This document shows positions 5,470 through 12,817 of a DNA stretch of 15,767 nucleotides, piece by piece. Origin of the DNA: an uncultured Oscillospiraceae bacterium (GTDB lineage Bacteria; Bacillota; Clostridia; Oscillospirales; Oscillospiraceae); the NCBI GenBank assembly GCA_902497145.1, contig CABVDR010000058.1, positions 1 through 15,767 on the forward strand. Reading direction: 5' to 3'. The translations under genes were made by a program, and so were the position numbers. The notes under the pieces are model-generated. The model ran no database searches. It was given only the letters and a program-made list of their open reading frames with translations, and was not told the DNA's origin. Numbering within the stretch: the first letter of the stretch is position 1; every line of letters begins with the position of its first letter.

Positions 5470-6375
5470 ATGACGAATACTATGACGACAACTTCTGTCA
5501 CTCAGACGGCCGGTAAGGCCAAAAGCAAGCTCTCTCCCCGCCGCAGAGTATATGAGATTGGTATGCGGACCCTTCTGTATGTGTCTGCCGGCCTCACCTG
5601 CCTGCTGCTGCTGTTTTTGATCGGCTATATTTTTGTGGAAGGAATGCCCAACATGAGCTGGCAGTTCCTGACCACCGAATCCAGCGTGCTGAAGGGGACC
5701 TACGGTATCCTCCCCGCAATTCAGAACACGGTTTATGTGGTGGTGGTGACCCTGCTGTTTGCCCTTCCTCTGGGTGTGGGCGCTGCCATCTACCTCACCG
5801 AGTATGCCACCAACCGGAAACTGGTGGCTGCCATTGAGTTTGCCACCGAGACCCTGGCTGGCATCCCCTCCATCCTGTATGCCCTGGTTGGTATGCTGGT
5901 ATTCTGCCAGATGATGAAGCTGGGTACCACCCTGCTGGCTGGCTCCCTTACCCTGGTCATTATGACCCTGCCTACCATCATCCGTACCACCCAGGAATCC
6001 CTGAAGACCGTTCCTCAGGGGTACCGGGAGGGAGCGCTGGGTCTGGGCGCGGGCAAATGGCACATGATCCGCACGATCGTCCTGCCCGACTCTATTGACG
6101 GCATCGTTACCGGTTGTATCCTGTCCATCGGCCGCATCGTGGGCGAGTCCGCTGTCCTGATGTTCACCGCTGGTATGAGCACCGGCATGCAGGATTTCTT
6201 TACCAAGGGCGGCCTCACCCACAGCTCCGGCGCTACCCTCACGGTGGCCCTGTACGGATATGCCAAGGAGAATGCAAAATTTGACCTGGCTTTCTCGGTG
6301 GCCCTGGTGCTGCTGGTCATTACTCTGGTTATCAATCTGGCCGCCAAGCTGGCGGGCAAGCGTCTGAAGAAGTAA
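5470..6375 (+). CDS. pstA: Phosphate ABC transporter permease PstA
   Basis: A 301-residue partner permease of PstC. About 30 cytoplasmic residues precede transmembrane segments at roughly 34-57, 84-110, 123-148, 155-174, 211-235 and 270-292. The family segment LAGIPSILYALVGML (129-143) and the EAA loop YREGALGLGAGKWHMIRTI (185-203) are present. The AAGGAGG ribosome binding site (5455-5461) lies inside the last codons of pstC, so the two permeases are probably translationally coupled and made in equal amounts. Confidence 0.96.
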   Translation: MTNTMTTTSVTQTAGKAKSKLSPRRRVYEIGMRTLLYVSAGLTCLLLLFLIGYIFVEGMPNMSWQFLTTESSVLKGTYGILPAIQNTVYVVVVTLLFALPLGVGAAIYLTEYATNRKLVAAIEFATETLAGIPSILYALVGMLVFCQMMKLGTTLLAGSLTLVIMTLPTIIRTTQESLKTVPQGYREGALGLGAGKWHMIRTIVLPDSIDGIVTGCILSIGRIVGESAVLMFTAGMSTGMQDFFTKGGLTHSSGATLTVALYGYAKENAKFDLAFSVALVLLVITLVINLAAKLAGKRLKK

Positions 6376-6389
6376 GGAGTTTTTACGAT

Positions 6390-7151
6390 ATGAACGAAAA
6401 TACCATCGTCAAGGCGGAAAACCTGGACCTGTATTACGGGGAAAACAAGGCCTTGAAGGGGATCAACATTGAGATCCCCGAGCACCAGATCACCGCCCTC
6501 ATTGGCCCCTCCGGCTGCGGTAAGTCCACCTTCCTGCGCTGCCTCAACCGGATGAACGACCTTATTCCCAACGTGAAGATCACCGGCTCCCTGCTGTACC
6601 GTGGGGAGGACATCTACGCCCCCGGCCAGGACGTCACCGACCTGCGCAAGCGCATCGGCATGGTCTTCCAGAAGGCCAATCCCTTCCCCATGTCCATCTA
6701 CGACAATGTGGCCTACGGTCCCCGCACCCACGGTATCCGCAGCAAGGTGAAGCTGGACGAGATCGTGGAGGAGTCCCTGAAGGGGGCCGCCATCTGGGAC
6801 GAGGTGAAGGACCGGCTGAAGAAGCCGGCTCTGGGCCTGTCCGGCGGCCAGCAGCAGCGTCTGTGCATTGCCCGTGCTCTGGCGGTCAAGCCCGACGTGC
6901 TGCTGATGGATGAGTCCACCTCCGCGCTGGACCCCATCTCCACCTCCAAAATTGAGGACCTTGCCACCGAGCTGAAAAAGGATTACACTATCATCATGGT
7001 GACCCATAACATGCAGCAGGCTGCCCGAATCTCTGATAAAACCGCCTTCTTCCTGCTGGGTGAGCTCATCGAGTACGGTGACACGGAGCAAATGTTCTCC
7101 ATGCCCCAGAACAAGAAGACGGAAGACTACATCACCGGGAGGTTCGGATAA
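6390..7151 (+). CDS. pstB: Phosphate ABC transporter ATP-binding protein PstB
   Basis: A 253-residue ATPase that drives phosphate import. It shows the Walker A loop GPSGCGKST (39-47), Q-loop Gln94, signature LSGGQQQ (150-156), Walker B LLMDE (171-175) with catalytic Glu175, and H-loop His206. The residue after the catalytic Glu is Ser (MDESTSALDP), where most PstB proteins have Pro. This is unlikely to stop hydrolysis. An AAGGAG site sits 9 bases before the ATG at 6390. The stop shares its last base with the phoU start (TAATG), pointing to coupled translation. Confidence 0.97.
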   Translation: MNENTIVKAENLDLYYGENKALKGINIEIPEHQITALIGPSGCGKSTFLRCLNRMNDLIPNVKITGSLLYRGEDIYAPGQDVTDLRKRIGMVFQKANPFPMSIYDNVAYGPRTHGIRSKVKLDEIVEESLKGAAIWDEVKDRLKKPALGLSGGQQQRLCIARALAVKPDVLLMDESTSALDPISTSKIEDLATELKKDYTIIMVTHNMQQAARISDKTAFFLLGELIEYGDTEQMFSMPQNKKTEDYITGRFG

Positions 7152-7792
7152 TGCGGGAGCGATTCAACGAACAGCTGGAACAGCTGAATGTAGAGCTGAT
7201 CAAAATGGGAGCTCTGTGCGAGGAGGCCATCTCCGCGGCCACCAAGGCCCTGCTGGAGGGGGACGCCGCCCTGCGGGAGACCGCTGCCGCCGCCGAGCGG
7301 GAGATCGACCAGAAGGAGCGGGACATCGAGAGCCTGTGCATGAAGCTGCTGCTGCAGCAGCAGCCGGTGGCCCGGGATCTGCGTACCATCTCCGCGGCTT
7401 TGAAGATGATCTCCGATATGGAGCGTATCGGCGACCAGGCCAGCGACATTGCGGAGATTACCCGGGACATCGAGGACAGCCCGGTGATTGCCAGCGTGCC
7501 CATTGACGAGATGGCCCGCAGCACCATCGGCATGGTGACCGACAGCATCGACTCCTTTGTGCGCAAGAACCTGGGGCTGGCCCAGGAGGTCATCCGTAAG
7601 GATGACGAGATCGACCGCATGTTCCTGGAAATGAAGAATGAACTGATCCGCCGCATCGGCCAGGGAGAGAGCGGGGAGACCTGCATGGATCTGCTGATGA
7701 TCGCCAAGTACTTTGAGCGCATCGGCGACCACGCCTGCAACATCGCCGAGTGGGTGGAGTTCTCTCTCACCGGACAGCACGGCGATATGTGA
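7151..7792 (+). CDS. phoU: Phosphate signalling protein PhoU
   Basis: A 213-residue all-helical cytoplasmic protein made of two repeated three-helix PhoU domains. The repeats are marked by the metal-binding segments ERIGDQASDIAE (91-102) and ERIGDHACNIAE (189-200). PhoU links the PstSCAB transporter to the sensor kinase, keeping the kinase from activating the regulon when phosphate is plentiful. It overlaps pstB by one base and has a GGGAGG site inside the pstB 3' end. The response regulator follows after 48 bases, so all the partners of the signalling complex are in one run of genes. Confidence 0.95.
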   Translation: MRERFNEQLEQLNVELIKMGALCEEAISAATKALLEGDAALRETAAAAEREIDQKERDIESLCMKLLLQQQPVARDLRTISAALKMISDMERIGDQASDIAEITRDIEDSPVIASVPIDEMARSTIGMVTDSIDSFVRKNLGLAQEVIRKDDEIDRMFLEMKNELIRRIGQGESGETCMDLLMIAKYFERIGDHACNIAEWVEFSLTGQHGDM

Positions 7793-7840
7793 TGACACCC
7801 CCTATTGTGGTTTGGGGGAGGAAGCGAGAGGTTTAATCAC

Positions 7841-8524
7841 GTGATCTATATTTTGGAGGACGACGCCAGCATCCGTAAGCTGGTGGTCTACACCTTACAG
7901 AGCCAGGGCATGGAGGCCCAGGGCTTTGACCGTCCCTCCCAGTTTTGGGAGGCGATGGAGAGCACAACCCCCGAGCTGGTGCTTCTGGACATTATGCTCC
8001 CGGAGGAAGACGGCCTGCAGGTACTCAAGCGCCTGCGCTCTATGCCGGCCACCAAGACCCTGCCTGTTATCATGCTCACGGCCAAGAGTACCGAGTACGA
8101 CAAGGTGCTGGGTCTGGACGAGGGGGCGGACGACTATGTAGCCAAGCCCTTCGGCATGATGGAGCTGATGGCCCGGGTGCGTACCGCCCTGCGCCACGCC
8201 GGGCAGAACGAGCCCAAGGAGAAGACCTATTCTCTGGGCAGTCTCTTTGTAGACCCGGAGCGGCACATCGTTCGGGACGGAGACCGGGACGTCACCTTGA
8301 CCTTGAAGGAGTTTCAGGTGCTGTGCCTGCTGCTGGAACGGGCAGGCACGGTGTTTACCCGGGATCAGCTGCTCAACACCATCTGGGGCTATGAGTTTGA
8401 TGGGGCCAGCCGGACGGTGGATGTACATATCCGGACTCTGCGCCAGAAGCTGGGCAAGTCCGGCGACTGCATCGAGACGGTGCGGGGCATCGGCTATAAG
8501 ATCAGCACCGAGCAGAAAGCGTGA
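7841..8524 (+). CDS. phoP: PhoP/PhoB-type response regulator
   Basis: A 227-residue OmpR-family regulator. The receiver domain (1-115) has acidic residues E6, D7 and D8, phosphorylation site D50 (LVLLDIMLP), T80 (VIMLTAKS) and K102 (YVAKPFG). The C-terminal winged helix (about 128-227) holds the DNA-contact segment SRTVDVHIRTLRQKLG. I place the start at GTG 7841, with AGAGG at 7827-7831, so the protein opens (V/M)IYILEDD as usual for the family. An upstream TTG at 7805 would add 12 residues unlike other receivers. Position after pstSCAB-phoU marks it as the phosphate-starvation regulator. It likely binds the TTAACA repeats ahead of pstS. Confidence 0.92.
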   Translation: MIYILEDDASIRKLVVYTLQSQGMEAQGFDRPSQFWEAMESTTPELVLLDIMLPEEDGLQVLKRLRSMPATKTLPVIMLTAKSTEYDKVLGLDEGADDYVAKPFGMMELMARVRTALRHAGQNEPKEKTYSLGSLFVDPERHIVRDGDRDVTLTLKEFQVLCLLLERAGTVFTRDQLLNTIWGYEFDGASRTVDVHIRTLRQKLGKSGDCIETVRGIGYKISTEQKA

Positions 8525-8535
8525 GGATGTAGAAT

Positions 8536-10191
8536 ATGACCGCAAAATTGTTTCGTAACTCCACCGCGGTGGCCGTCTCGGTGATGGTACTGTCCATCGC
8601 CCTGTTTATGGGGATGCTGTACCAGTATTTCAGCGATCAGCTGATGAGCGAGCTGGAGACCGAGACCTGGCTGGTGGCCCAGGGTGTGGAGCTCAATGGC
8701 ATGGACTATCTCACTGGCCTGAACACGGAAAACCGGGTGACCTGGGTCGATCAGGACGGAACCGTCCTCTATGACAGCCAGGCCGATGCCGGTTCCATGG
8801 AGAATCATGCAGACCGAGAGGAGATCCAGCAGGCCCTGACCGCCCAGTCTGGCACTGCCCGGCGCTACTCTTCTACCCTGGCTCAGCAGACTCTGTATGC
8901 GGCCCGCCGCCTGGATGACGGGACCGTCATCCGCGTGGCCAGCGCCCAGCAGACGGTGGTGACCCTGCTGCTGTCCATGATCCAGCCCATCCTGATTATC
9001 CTGGCCCTGGCCCTGATTCTTTCTGCGGTCCTGGCCTCCCGGATGGCCAAGCGGATCATCCGGCCCATTGTCAACTTGAATCTGGAGCACCCGGAGGACT
9101 GCGACACCTATGAGGAGCTTACCCCGCTGCTCTCCCGCATCAAGCACCAGAACGACACCATTCAGCAGCAGGTGCTTCAGCTGCAGCAGAAGCAGCAGGA
9201 GTTTGCTGCCCTCACTGAGAATATGTCCGAGGGTTTCCTCCTGCTGGACCGGCAGGGCCATGTGCTCTCCTATAACAAGGGCGCTCTGCGCCAGCTGGGA
9301 GCCCAGGCACCTCAGGGAGAGGTGAACGCTCTGGTGCTCAACCGGAGTGAGAACTTCCGCCAGGCGGTGGACGAGGTGCTCTCGGGCAAGCGCAGCCAGC
9401 AGATGCTCCATCTCAACGGCCGTTACTGCCAACTGCTGGCCAACCCGGTTATGCAGGGAGAGGAGCAGGTGGGCGCCGTGATGGTGCTGCTGGACGTCAC
9501 TGAGCAGGAGCAGCGGGAGGACCTGCGGCGGGAGTTTACCGCCAACGTCTCCCACGAGCTGAAGACCCCTCTCACCTCCATCTCCGGCATTGCCGAGATC
9601 ATGCAGAGCGGCATGGTGAAGGCGGAGGATGTACAGGGCTTCGCCGGTGACATTTACAAGGAGGCCCAGCGGCTTATCGCCCTGGTGGAGGACATCATCC
9701 GCCTGTCCCAGTTGGACGAGGGGGCGGTGAACATGGAGCGGGAGGACGTGGACCTGTATCAGCTGTCCCTGGAGGTGGTCAAGCGTCTGGAGAGCTCTGC
9801 GCAGAAGAATGATGTGGCCATCAAAACCATGGGCCGCTCCGTCCAGGTCCACGGCATCCGCCGGGTACTGGACGAGATGATCTACAATTTGTGCGACAAC
9901 GCTATCAAATATAACCGGAAAGGCGGCACTGTGGCTGTGACCGTGGGCCCGGTGGAGGACGGCGTGGAGGTGTCGGTGGAGGATAACGGCATCGGCATCC
10001 CCGTGGAGGATCAGAACCGGGTGTTTGAGCGGTTCTACCGGGTGGACAAGAGCCACTCCAAGGACATCAGCGGCACCGGACTGGGTCTTTCCATTGTCAA
10101 GCACGGCGTGGCCCTCCATGACGGGCAGATCCAGCTGAAGAGCGAGCCAGGGAAGGGAACCACGGTGACCTTGCTGCTGCCCCAGGCGTAA
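8536..10191 (+). CDS. phoR: Phosphate-sensing histidine kinase PhoR
   Basis: A 551-residue membrane sensor kinase. Transmembrane segments at about 11-30 and 142-167 enclose an extracytoplasmic domain of about 110 residues. A short HAMP-like linker and a Gln-rich coiled coil (about 195-225) lead to a PAS domain (about 225-320, starting LTENMSEGFLLLD). The H box holds His340 (FTANVSHELKTPL). The ATP-binding domain has N box DNAIKY (454-459), G1 DNGIGIP (483-489), F box FERFYR (497-502) and G2 GTGLGLSIVK (513-522). All residues for phosphorylation are present. It starts 11 bases after phoP, with its GAGGAT site overlapping the phoP stop. No clear terminator follows, so the next gene may be cotranscribed. 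Confidence 0.93.
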   Translation: MTAKLFRNSTAVAVSVMVLSIALFMGMLYQYFSDQLMSELETETWLVAQGVELNGMDYLTGLNTENRVTWVDQDGTVLYDSQADAGSMENHADREEIQQALTAQSGTARRYSSTLAQQTLYAARRLDDGTVIRVASAQQTVVTLLLSMIQPILIILALALILSAVLASRMAKRIIRPIVNLNLEHPEDCDTYEELTPLLSRIKHQNDTIQQQVLQLQQKQQEFAALTENMSEGFLLLDRQGHVLSYNKGALRQLGAQAPQGEVNALVLNRSENFRQAVDEVLSGKRSQQMLHLNGRYCQLLANPVMQGEEQVGAVMVLLDVTEQEQREDLRREFTANVSHELKTPLTSISGIAEIMQSGMVKAEDVQGFAGDIYKEAQRLIALVEDIIRLSQLDEGAVNMEREDVDLYQLSLEVVKRLESSAQKNDVAIKTMGRSVQVHGIRRVLDEMIYNLCDNAIKYNRKGGTVAVTVGPVEDGVEVSVEDNGIGIPVEDQNRVFERFYRVDKSHSKDISGTGLGLSIVKHGVALHDGQIQLKSEPGKGTTVTLLLPQA

Positions 10192-10298
10192 GAGAATAAA
10201 ATTGGAACCATTGGGAACCTTTTTCCTTAGAGCGTGTCAAAGCTCCCAGGATAGGTCAAGAGCCTGTCCCCGGAAATAGAAGGAAAAGGAGTTCTTCC

Positions 10299-10814
10299 AT
10301 GAGAAAGATAGTTGCCGTTTTTACCTCTGTGCTGCTGCTCACCGCAGCTCTCACCGGCTGCGGACAGAAGCAGGAGTCTGGCCGTACCCCCGAGGAGCTG
10401 ACCCAGGTCTACTCCCAGGCTATCACCCAGTACGGGGGTGAGATGGTGGAGTATAACCCCGTCATTTCCAAGGATAACAGCGGGGAGGATGCAAATGCCA
10501 TGATTCTGGAGTCCATGGGTCTGAAACCCGAAGACATGACGGCCTATGGAGTCAGCGGTTCCATGATGAACGTAAAGGCCTACGGCATTGCCGCCGTCAT
10601 GCCGGCCCAGGGAAAAGAAGGGGCGGTGACGGAGGGGCTTCAGGGCTTCATTGACCGCCAGAAGAGCAGCTTTGAGACCTATCTGGTGGATCAGTTCGCT
10701 GTGGCGGAGAGCGCCCGCCTGGAGACGCTGGAGGACGGCACCGTGCTGATGGTGATGTGCGAGGACTCAGACACGGTATTTGACAGCATCCGCACAGCCA
10801 TTGAGCAAGCATAA
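10299..10814 (+). CDS. DUF4358-like lipoprotein of unknown function
   Basis: A 171-residue predicted lipoprotein. Residues 2-17 form a signal peptide ending in LTGC, with Cys21 lipidated. The mature part resembles the DUF4358 family: a central AYGIAAVMPAQGKEGAV segment, then a helix with DRQKSSFETYLVDQF, then a strand VLMVMCEDSD near the end. This family assignment is from memory of its pattern. It follows phoR after 107 bases without a clear terminator between them. That gap holds a weak 7-bp hairpin (10249-10269) but no convincing promoter, so the gene may be read as the last member of the phosphate operon. An AAAGGAG site precedes the ATG. Its job is unknown, and a cell-surface role under phosphate limitation is only a guess from position. 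Confidence 0.8.
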   Translation: MRKIVAVFTSVLLLTAALTGCGQKQESGRTPEELTQVYSQAITQYGGEMVEYNPVISKDNSGEDANAMILESMGLKPEDMTAYGVSGSMMNVKAYGIAAVMPAQGKEGAVTEGLQGFIDRQKSSFETYLVDQFAVAESARLETLEDGTVLMVMCEDSDTVFDSIRTAIEQA

Positions 10815-10835
10815 CGCCCAATCAAATGACCTGCA

Positions 10836-10867
10836 GCGGCCGGCGGAACCATCCGCCGGCCGCTTTT
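10836..10867 (+). terminator. Intrinsic terminator after the lipoprotein gene
   Basis: GCGGCCGGCGGA (10836-10847) pairs perfectly with TCCGCCGGCCGC (10852-10863) around an ACCA loop, followed by four T residues. The stem is strong and the T tract short. It closes the transcription unit that begins at pstS or at the lipoprotein gene. Confidence 0.82.
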
Positions 10868-10897
10868 CTGTGATAGGCAGGGCAGAGTGGATTTCCC

Positions 10898-10926
10898 TTG
10901 ACAGCAGGGGAGAGGACGTCTATAAT
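10898..10926 (+). promoter_or_regulatory. Perfect-consensus promoter of the TetR-type gene
   Basis: TTGACA (10898-10903) and TATAAT (10921-10926) are exact consensus hexamers at the ideal 17-base spacing. This is the strongest-looking promoter in the window. Transcription would start near 10933, inside the palindrome at 10926-10938. A strong promoter covered by an operator suits an autorepressed regulator. Confidence 0.88.
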
Positions 10927-10938
10927 GAACCATGTTCA
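10926..10938. promoter_or_regulatory. Palindromic operator O1 over the tetR-type promoter
   Basis: TGAAC-CAT-GTTCA is a perfect 5+5 palindrome that overlaps the last base of the -10 box and the predicted transcription start. The 18 bases 10925-10942 recur in inverted orientation at 11538-11555 with one change. The likely ligand is the TetR-type protein encoded next to it, repressing its own gene. Confidence 0.75.
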
Positions 10939-10953
10939 GATTGGAGGGATTCC

Positions 10954-11505
10954 ATGAATCATTCCGTGACCTCCCGGGAGGAAATTCTAAAGGTCAGCCG
11001 GGACCTAATGGCCCAAAAGGGCTGGCCGGCCGTCAATATCCGGGGTGTGGCGGGGGCCTGCGGCGTGTCAGTGGGCTCCATCTATAACTACTTCGACTCC
11101 AAGGAGGAGCTGGTGGGGGCCGTGGTAGAGAGCGTGTGGCAGGATATTTTCCGCCGCCCGGAGGATCCTAGGGTGTTTCAGGATACGCTGTCCTGTGTGG
11201 CCTGGCTGTATCGGTGTATGGACCAGGGCAGCCGGGACTATCCCGATTTTTTTGCCCTCCACGCCGTCAGCTTTCTGCCCAAATCCCAGGGGAAGCAGCG
11301 TATGCAGAAGGCCTGGGACCACATTCTGGACCAGCTGTGCGCTGTGCTGCGCAGCGATCCGAAGATCCGGCCGGATGCTTTTGATCAGCGGCTGCCCCTG
11401 GAGCAGTTTGCCGACGTGATATTTTCCCTGATGCTCTCTGCCATGGTGCGCCGGGACTATGACCCCACCGGAGTGCAGGAGATCGTCCGCCGGACCCTTT
11501 ATTGA
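10954..11505 (+). CDS. TetR/AcrR-family transcription repressor
   Basis: A 183-residue regulator. Its N-terminal helix-turn-helix reads NIRGVAGACGVSVGSIYNYF (28-47), the standard TetR/AcrR pattern, after an opening helix SREEILKVSRDLMAQKGW. The C-terminal ligand and dimer domain (about 55-183) is helical and not recognisable as a known ligand class. The ATG at 10954 was chosen because a GGAGGG site stands just before it. A longer frame opening at 10780 would run through the terminator, promoter and operator. Two matching palindromes flank the gene, one over its own promoter and one ahead of the two membrane proteins downstream, which are its probable targets. Confidence 0.88.
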   Translation: MNHSVTSREEILKVSRDLMAQKGWPAVNIRGVAGACGVSVGSIYNYFDSKEELVGAVVESVWQDIFRRPEDPRVFQDTLSCVAWLYRCMDQGSRDYPDFFALHAVSFLPKSQGKQRMQKAWDHILDQLCAVLRSDPKIRPDAFDQRLPLEQFADVIFSLMLSAMVRRDYDPTGVQEIVRRTLY

Positions 11506-11506
11506 G

Positions 11507-11532
11507 ATTCCCACGGAAGTGGGAATTTCTTT
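11507..11532 (+). terminator. Short terminator or attenuator after the TetR-type gene
   Basis: ATTCCCAC (11507-11514) pairs with GTGGGAAT (11519-11526) around a GGAA tetraloop, then TTCTTT. The stem starts 2 bases after the stop codon. The weak T tract suggests only partial termination, so the membrane protein genes may be reached from the tetR-type promoter. Confidence 0.55.
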
Positions 11533-11541
11533 GGAGCAATC

Positions 11542-11554
11542 TGAACGTGGTTCA
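11542..11554. promoter_or_regulatory. Palindromic operator O2 ahead of the two membrane protein genes
   Basis: TGAAC-GTG-GTTCA has the same half-sites and 3-base gap as O1. It lies 17 bases before the ATG of the next gene and just after the short terminator. I see no good promoter around it: TTGGAG at 11531 has only a poor match 17 bases later. It may control a weak local promoter or block read-through. Confidence 0.7.
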
Positions 11555-11571
11555 TTCAGAAAGGAGCGTCT

Positions 11572-11988
11572 ATGAAGGTAAAAAAGAATACCTTGCTGCT
11601 GCTGGCCTGCCTGGTGTGGGCGGCGGCGGGCTTTAATATTCTGCGCATCGGGGTACTGGCCTACCCGGCCTATGTAACGATGTGGAATCTGGTGCTGTCC
11701 GCCCTGGTTTTTGGGGTGTTCCAGCGCTTTGTCTTTGGCCGTCTGGTGAAAAAGCATACCCAGCGGATCCACGGCTATGGGGATACGCGGCAGTTTTTTC
11801 TCAAATTCTTTGACAAAAAAGCCTTTGCCATTATGGCCGTGATGATGACCGGCGGAATTGCCCTTCGGGTGTCCGGGGCGGTGCCGGAGCAGTTTATCGC
11901 GGTGTTTTATTCCGGGCTGGGCGGCGCACTGCTGTTGGCCGGGATTCTGTTTGGATACAACTATGCGGCGGCCCAGCGGGCGAGCTGA
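11572..11988 (+). CDS. Four-helix membrane protein of unknown function
   Basis: A 138-residue protein with four hydrophobic segments at about 7-25, 33-54, 83-101 and 107-127. Between segments 2 and 3 is a cytoplasmic-looking loop rich in Lys, Arg and His (RLVKKHTQRIHGYGDTRQFF) followed by the aromatic segment LKFFDKK. I recall similar unnamed proteins in other Firmicutes but no assigned function. It starts 66 bases after the TetR-type gene behind AAAGGAG, and the next membrane protein follows after 20 bases. Control by the TetR-type repressor and cotranscription with its neighbour suggest that the pair act together. Transport, or response to a compound sensed by the repressor, is possible but not shown by sequence. 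Confidence 0.75.
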   Translation: MKVKKNTLLLLACLVWAAAGFNILRIGVLAYPAYVTMWNLVLSALVFGVFQRFVFGRLVKKHTQRIHGYGDTRQFFLKFFDKKAFAIMAVMMTGGIALRVSGAVPEQFIAVFYSGLGGALLLAGILFGYNYAAAQRAS

Positions 11989-12008
11989 CAGAACAGGGAG
12001 GAGTTATT

Positions 12009-12677
12009 ATGCAGACTATTATGGAGACCGCCTTTGATGTGGTCTATCTGGTGACCGTGATTACCTTGGGGATCAAAATGATCGCCGGGTGCCGGGGAGA
12101 GGGACAGTTTCGCCTGTTCGGCATCATGGCGGTGGTGCTGGGGGCGGGAGATGCCTTTCACTTGGTACCCCGGGCAGTGGCCCTGTGTACCACCGGACTG
12201 GAGAACTACACGGCGGCCCTGGGGATCGGCAAGTGGGTCACTTCGGTTACCATGACGATTTTCTATGTGCTGCTCTACCACGTGTGGCGCAGCCGGTATC
12301 ATGTCTGGGAAAATACCGGGCTGACCGGGGTGGTGTACCTGCTGGCGGGGGTTCGGATCGCGCTGTGCATGTTCCCCCAGAACCAGTGGCTCCGTGCGGA
12401 TGCCCCCCTGTCCTGGGGCATTTACCGCAACATCCCCTTTGCCTTGCTGGGGCTGGTCATCCTGGTACTGTTCTACCGGGAAGCTAAGGAGCACCAGGAT
12501 CGGGCTTTTCGGTGGATGTGGCTGGCCATCGTGCTCAGCTTCGGATTTTACATCCCCGTGGTGCTCTGGGCCGACGTGGTGCCCCTGATCGGGATGCTGA
12601 TGATCCCAAAGACCTGCGCCTATGTTTGGGTGGTTTTGATGGGCTATCGGGCCATGAAAAAGGGGCAGGTCGAATAA
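12009..12677 (+). CDS. Seven-helix membrane protein of unknown function
   Basis: A 222-residue protein with about seven hydrophobic segments (roughly 8-26, 33-54, 72-93, 104-120, 136-155, 167-186, 190-212) joined by short loops. Notable polar positions within or near the membrane are GAGDAFHLVPR (45-55), YHVWRSRYHVW (90-100) and GIYRNIPFALLG (136-147). Histidines and arginines so placed could bind a cofactor or ligand, but no known family motif is visible. A GGGAGGAG site stands just before the ATG, and a strong terminator follows. It is the last gene of the TetR-controlled cassette. It is not an MFS, RND, SMR or ABC exporter, the usual partners of TetR regulators. Confidence 0.75.
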   Translation: MQTIMETAFDVVYLVTVITLGIKMIAGCRGEGQFRLFGIMAVVLGAGDAFHLVPRAVALCTTGLENYTAALGIGKWVTSVTMTIFYVLLYHVWRSRYHVWENTGLTGVVYLLAGVRIALCMFPQNQWLRADAPLSWGIYRNIPFALLGLVILVLFYREAKEHQDRAFRWMWLAIVLSFGFYIPVVLWADVVPLIGMLMIPKTCAYVWVVLMGYRAMKKGQVE

Positions 12678-12686
12678 GAAAGAAAA

Positions 12687-12716
12687 CGTGCGCTCAAAGA
12701 GGAGCGCACGTTTTTT
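12687..12716 (+). terminator. Intrinsic terminator of the TetR cassette
   Basis: CGTGCGCTC (12687-12695) pairs perfectly with GAGCGCACG (12702-12710) around a 6-base loop, followed by six T residues. Four A residues before the stem extend pairing into the T run. It lies 9 bases after the stop of the seven-helix protein. Confidence 0.93.
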
Positions 12717-12729
12717 CTGCATAAGATGC

Positions 12730-12758
12730 TTGACTTGCGGCGGGGGATACATTATATA
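12730..12758 (+). promoter_or_regulatory. Candidate upstream promoter P1 for ktrBA
   Basis: TTGACT (12730-12735) and TATATA (12753-12758) are 17 bases apart, and the surrounding sequence is a short AT-rich island. It lies directly after the terminator of the previous unit. Transcripts from here would have a leader of about 200 bases. Confidence 0.55.
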
Positions 12759-12817
12759 TAATAAGGCCTGCGTGTTCCCAGCGTCTTCCTGGAGTACCCC
12801 TTGCCGGGGCGGTCCCG

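Noticed and set aside
4588..6222. A 544-codon open frame on the minus strand across pstC and pstA
   Set aside because: It is the antisense shadow of two certain permease genes in GC-rich DNA. Its composition (Gly, His, Gln, Asp rich) has no membrane or domain pattern. The same applies to 8494-10119 minus, 3495-4448 minus and 6015-7091 minus.
7798..7818. CCCCC and GGGGG between phoU and phoP as a terminator
   Set aside because: Only 5 bp with an 11-base loop and no T tract, and the GGGGG lies next to the phoP ribosome binding site.
10202..10236. Possible ECF sigma promoter (GGAACC followed by CGTGTC) before the DUF4358-like gene
   Set aside because: The spacing is 13 or 23 bases, not the usual 16-17, and TTGGAACC-A-TTGGGAACC is only an imperfect tandem with no other support.
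10780..10953. A longer N-terminus for the TetR-type protein
   Set aside because: It would read through the preceding terminator, the promoter and the operator. The ATG at 10954 has a good ribosome binding site and gives the standard family start.
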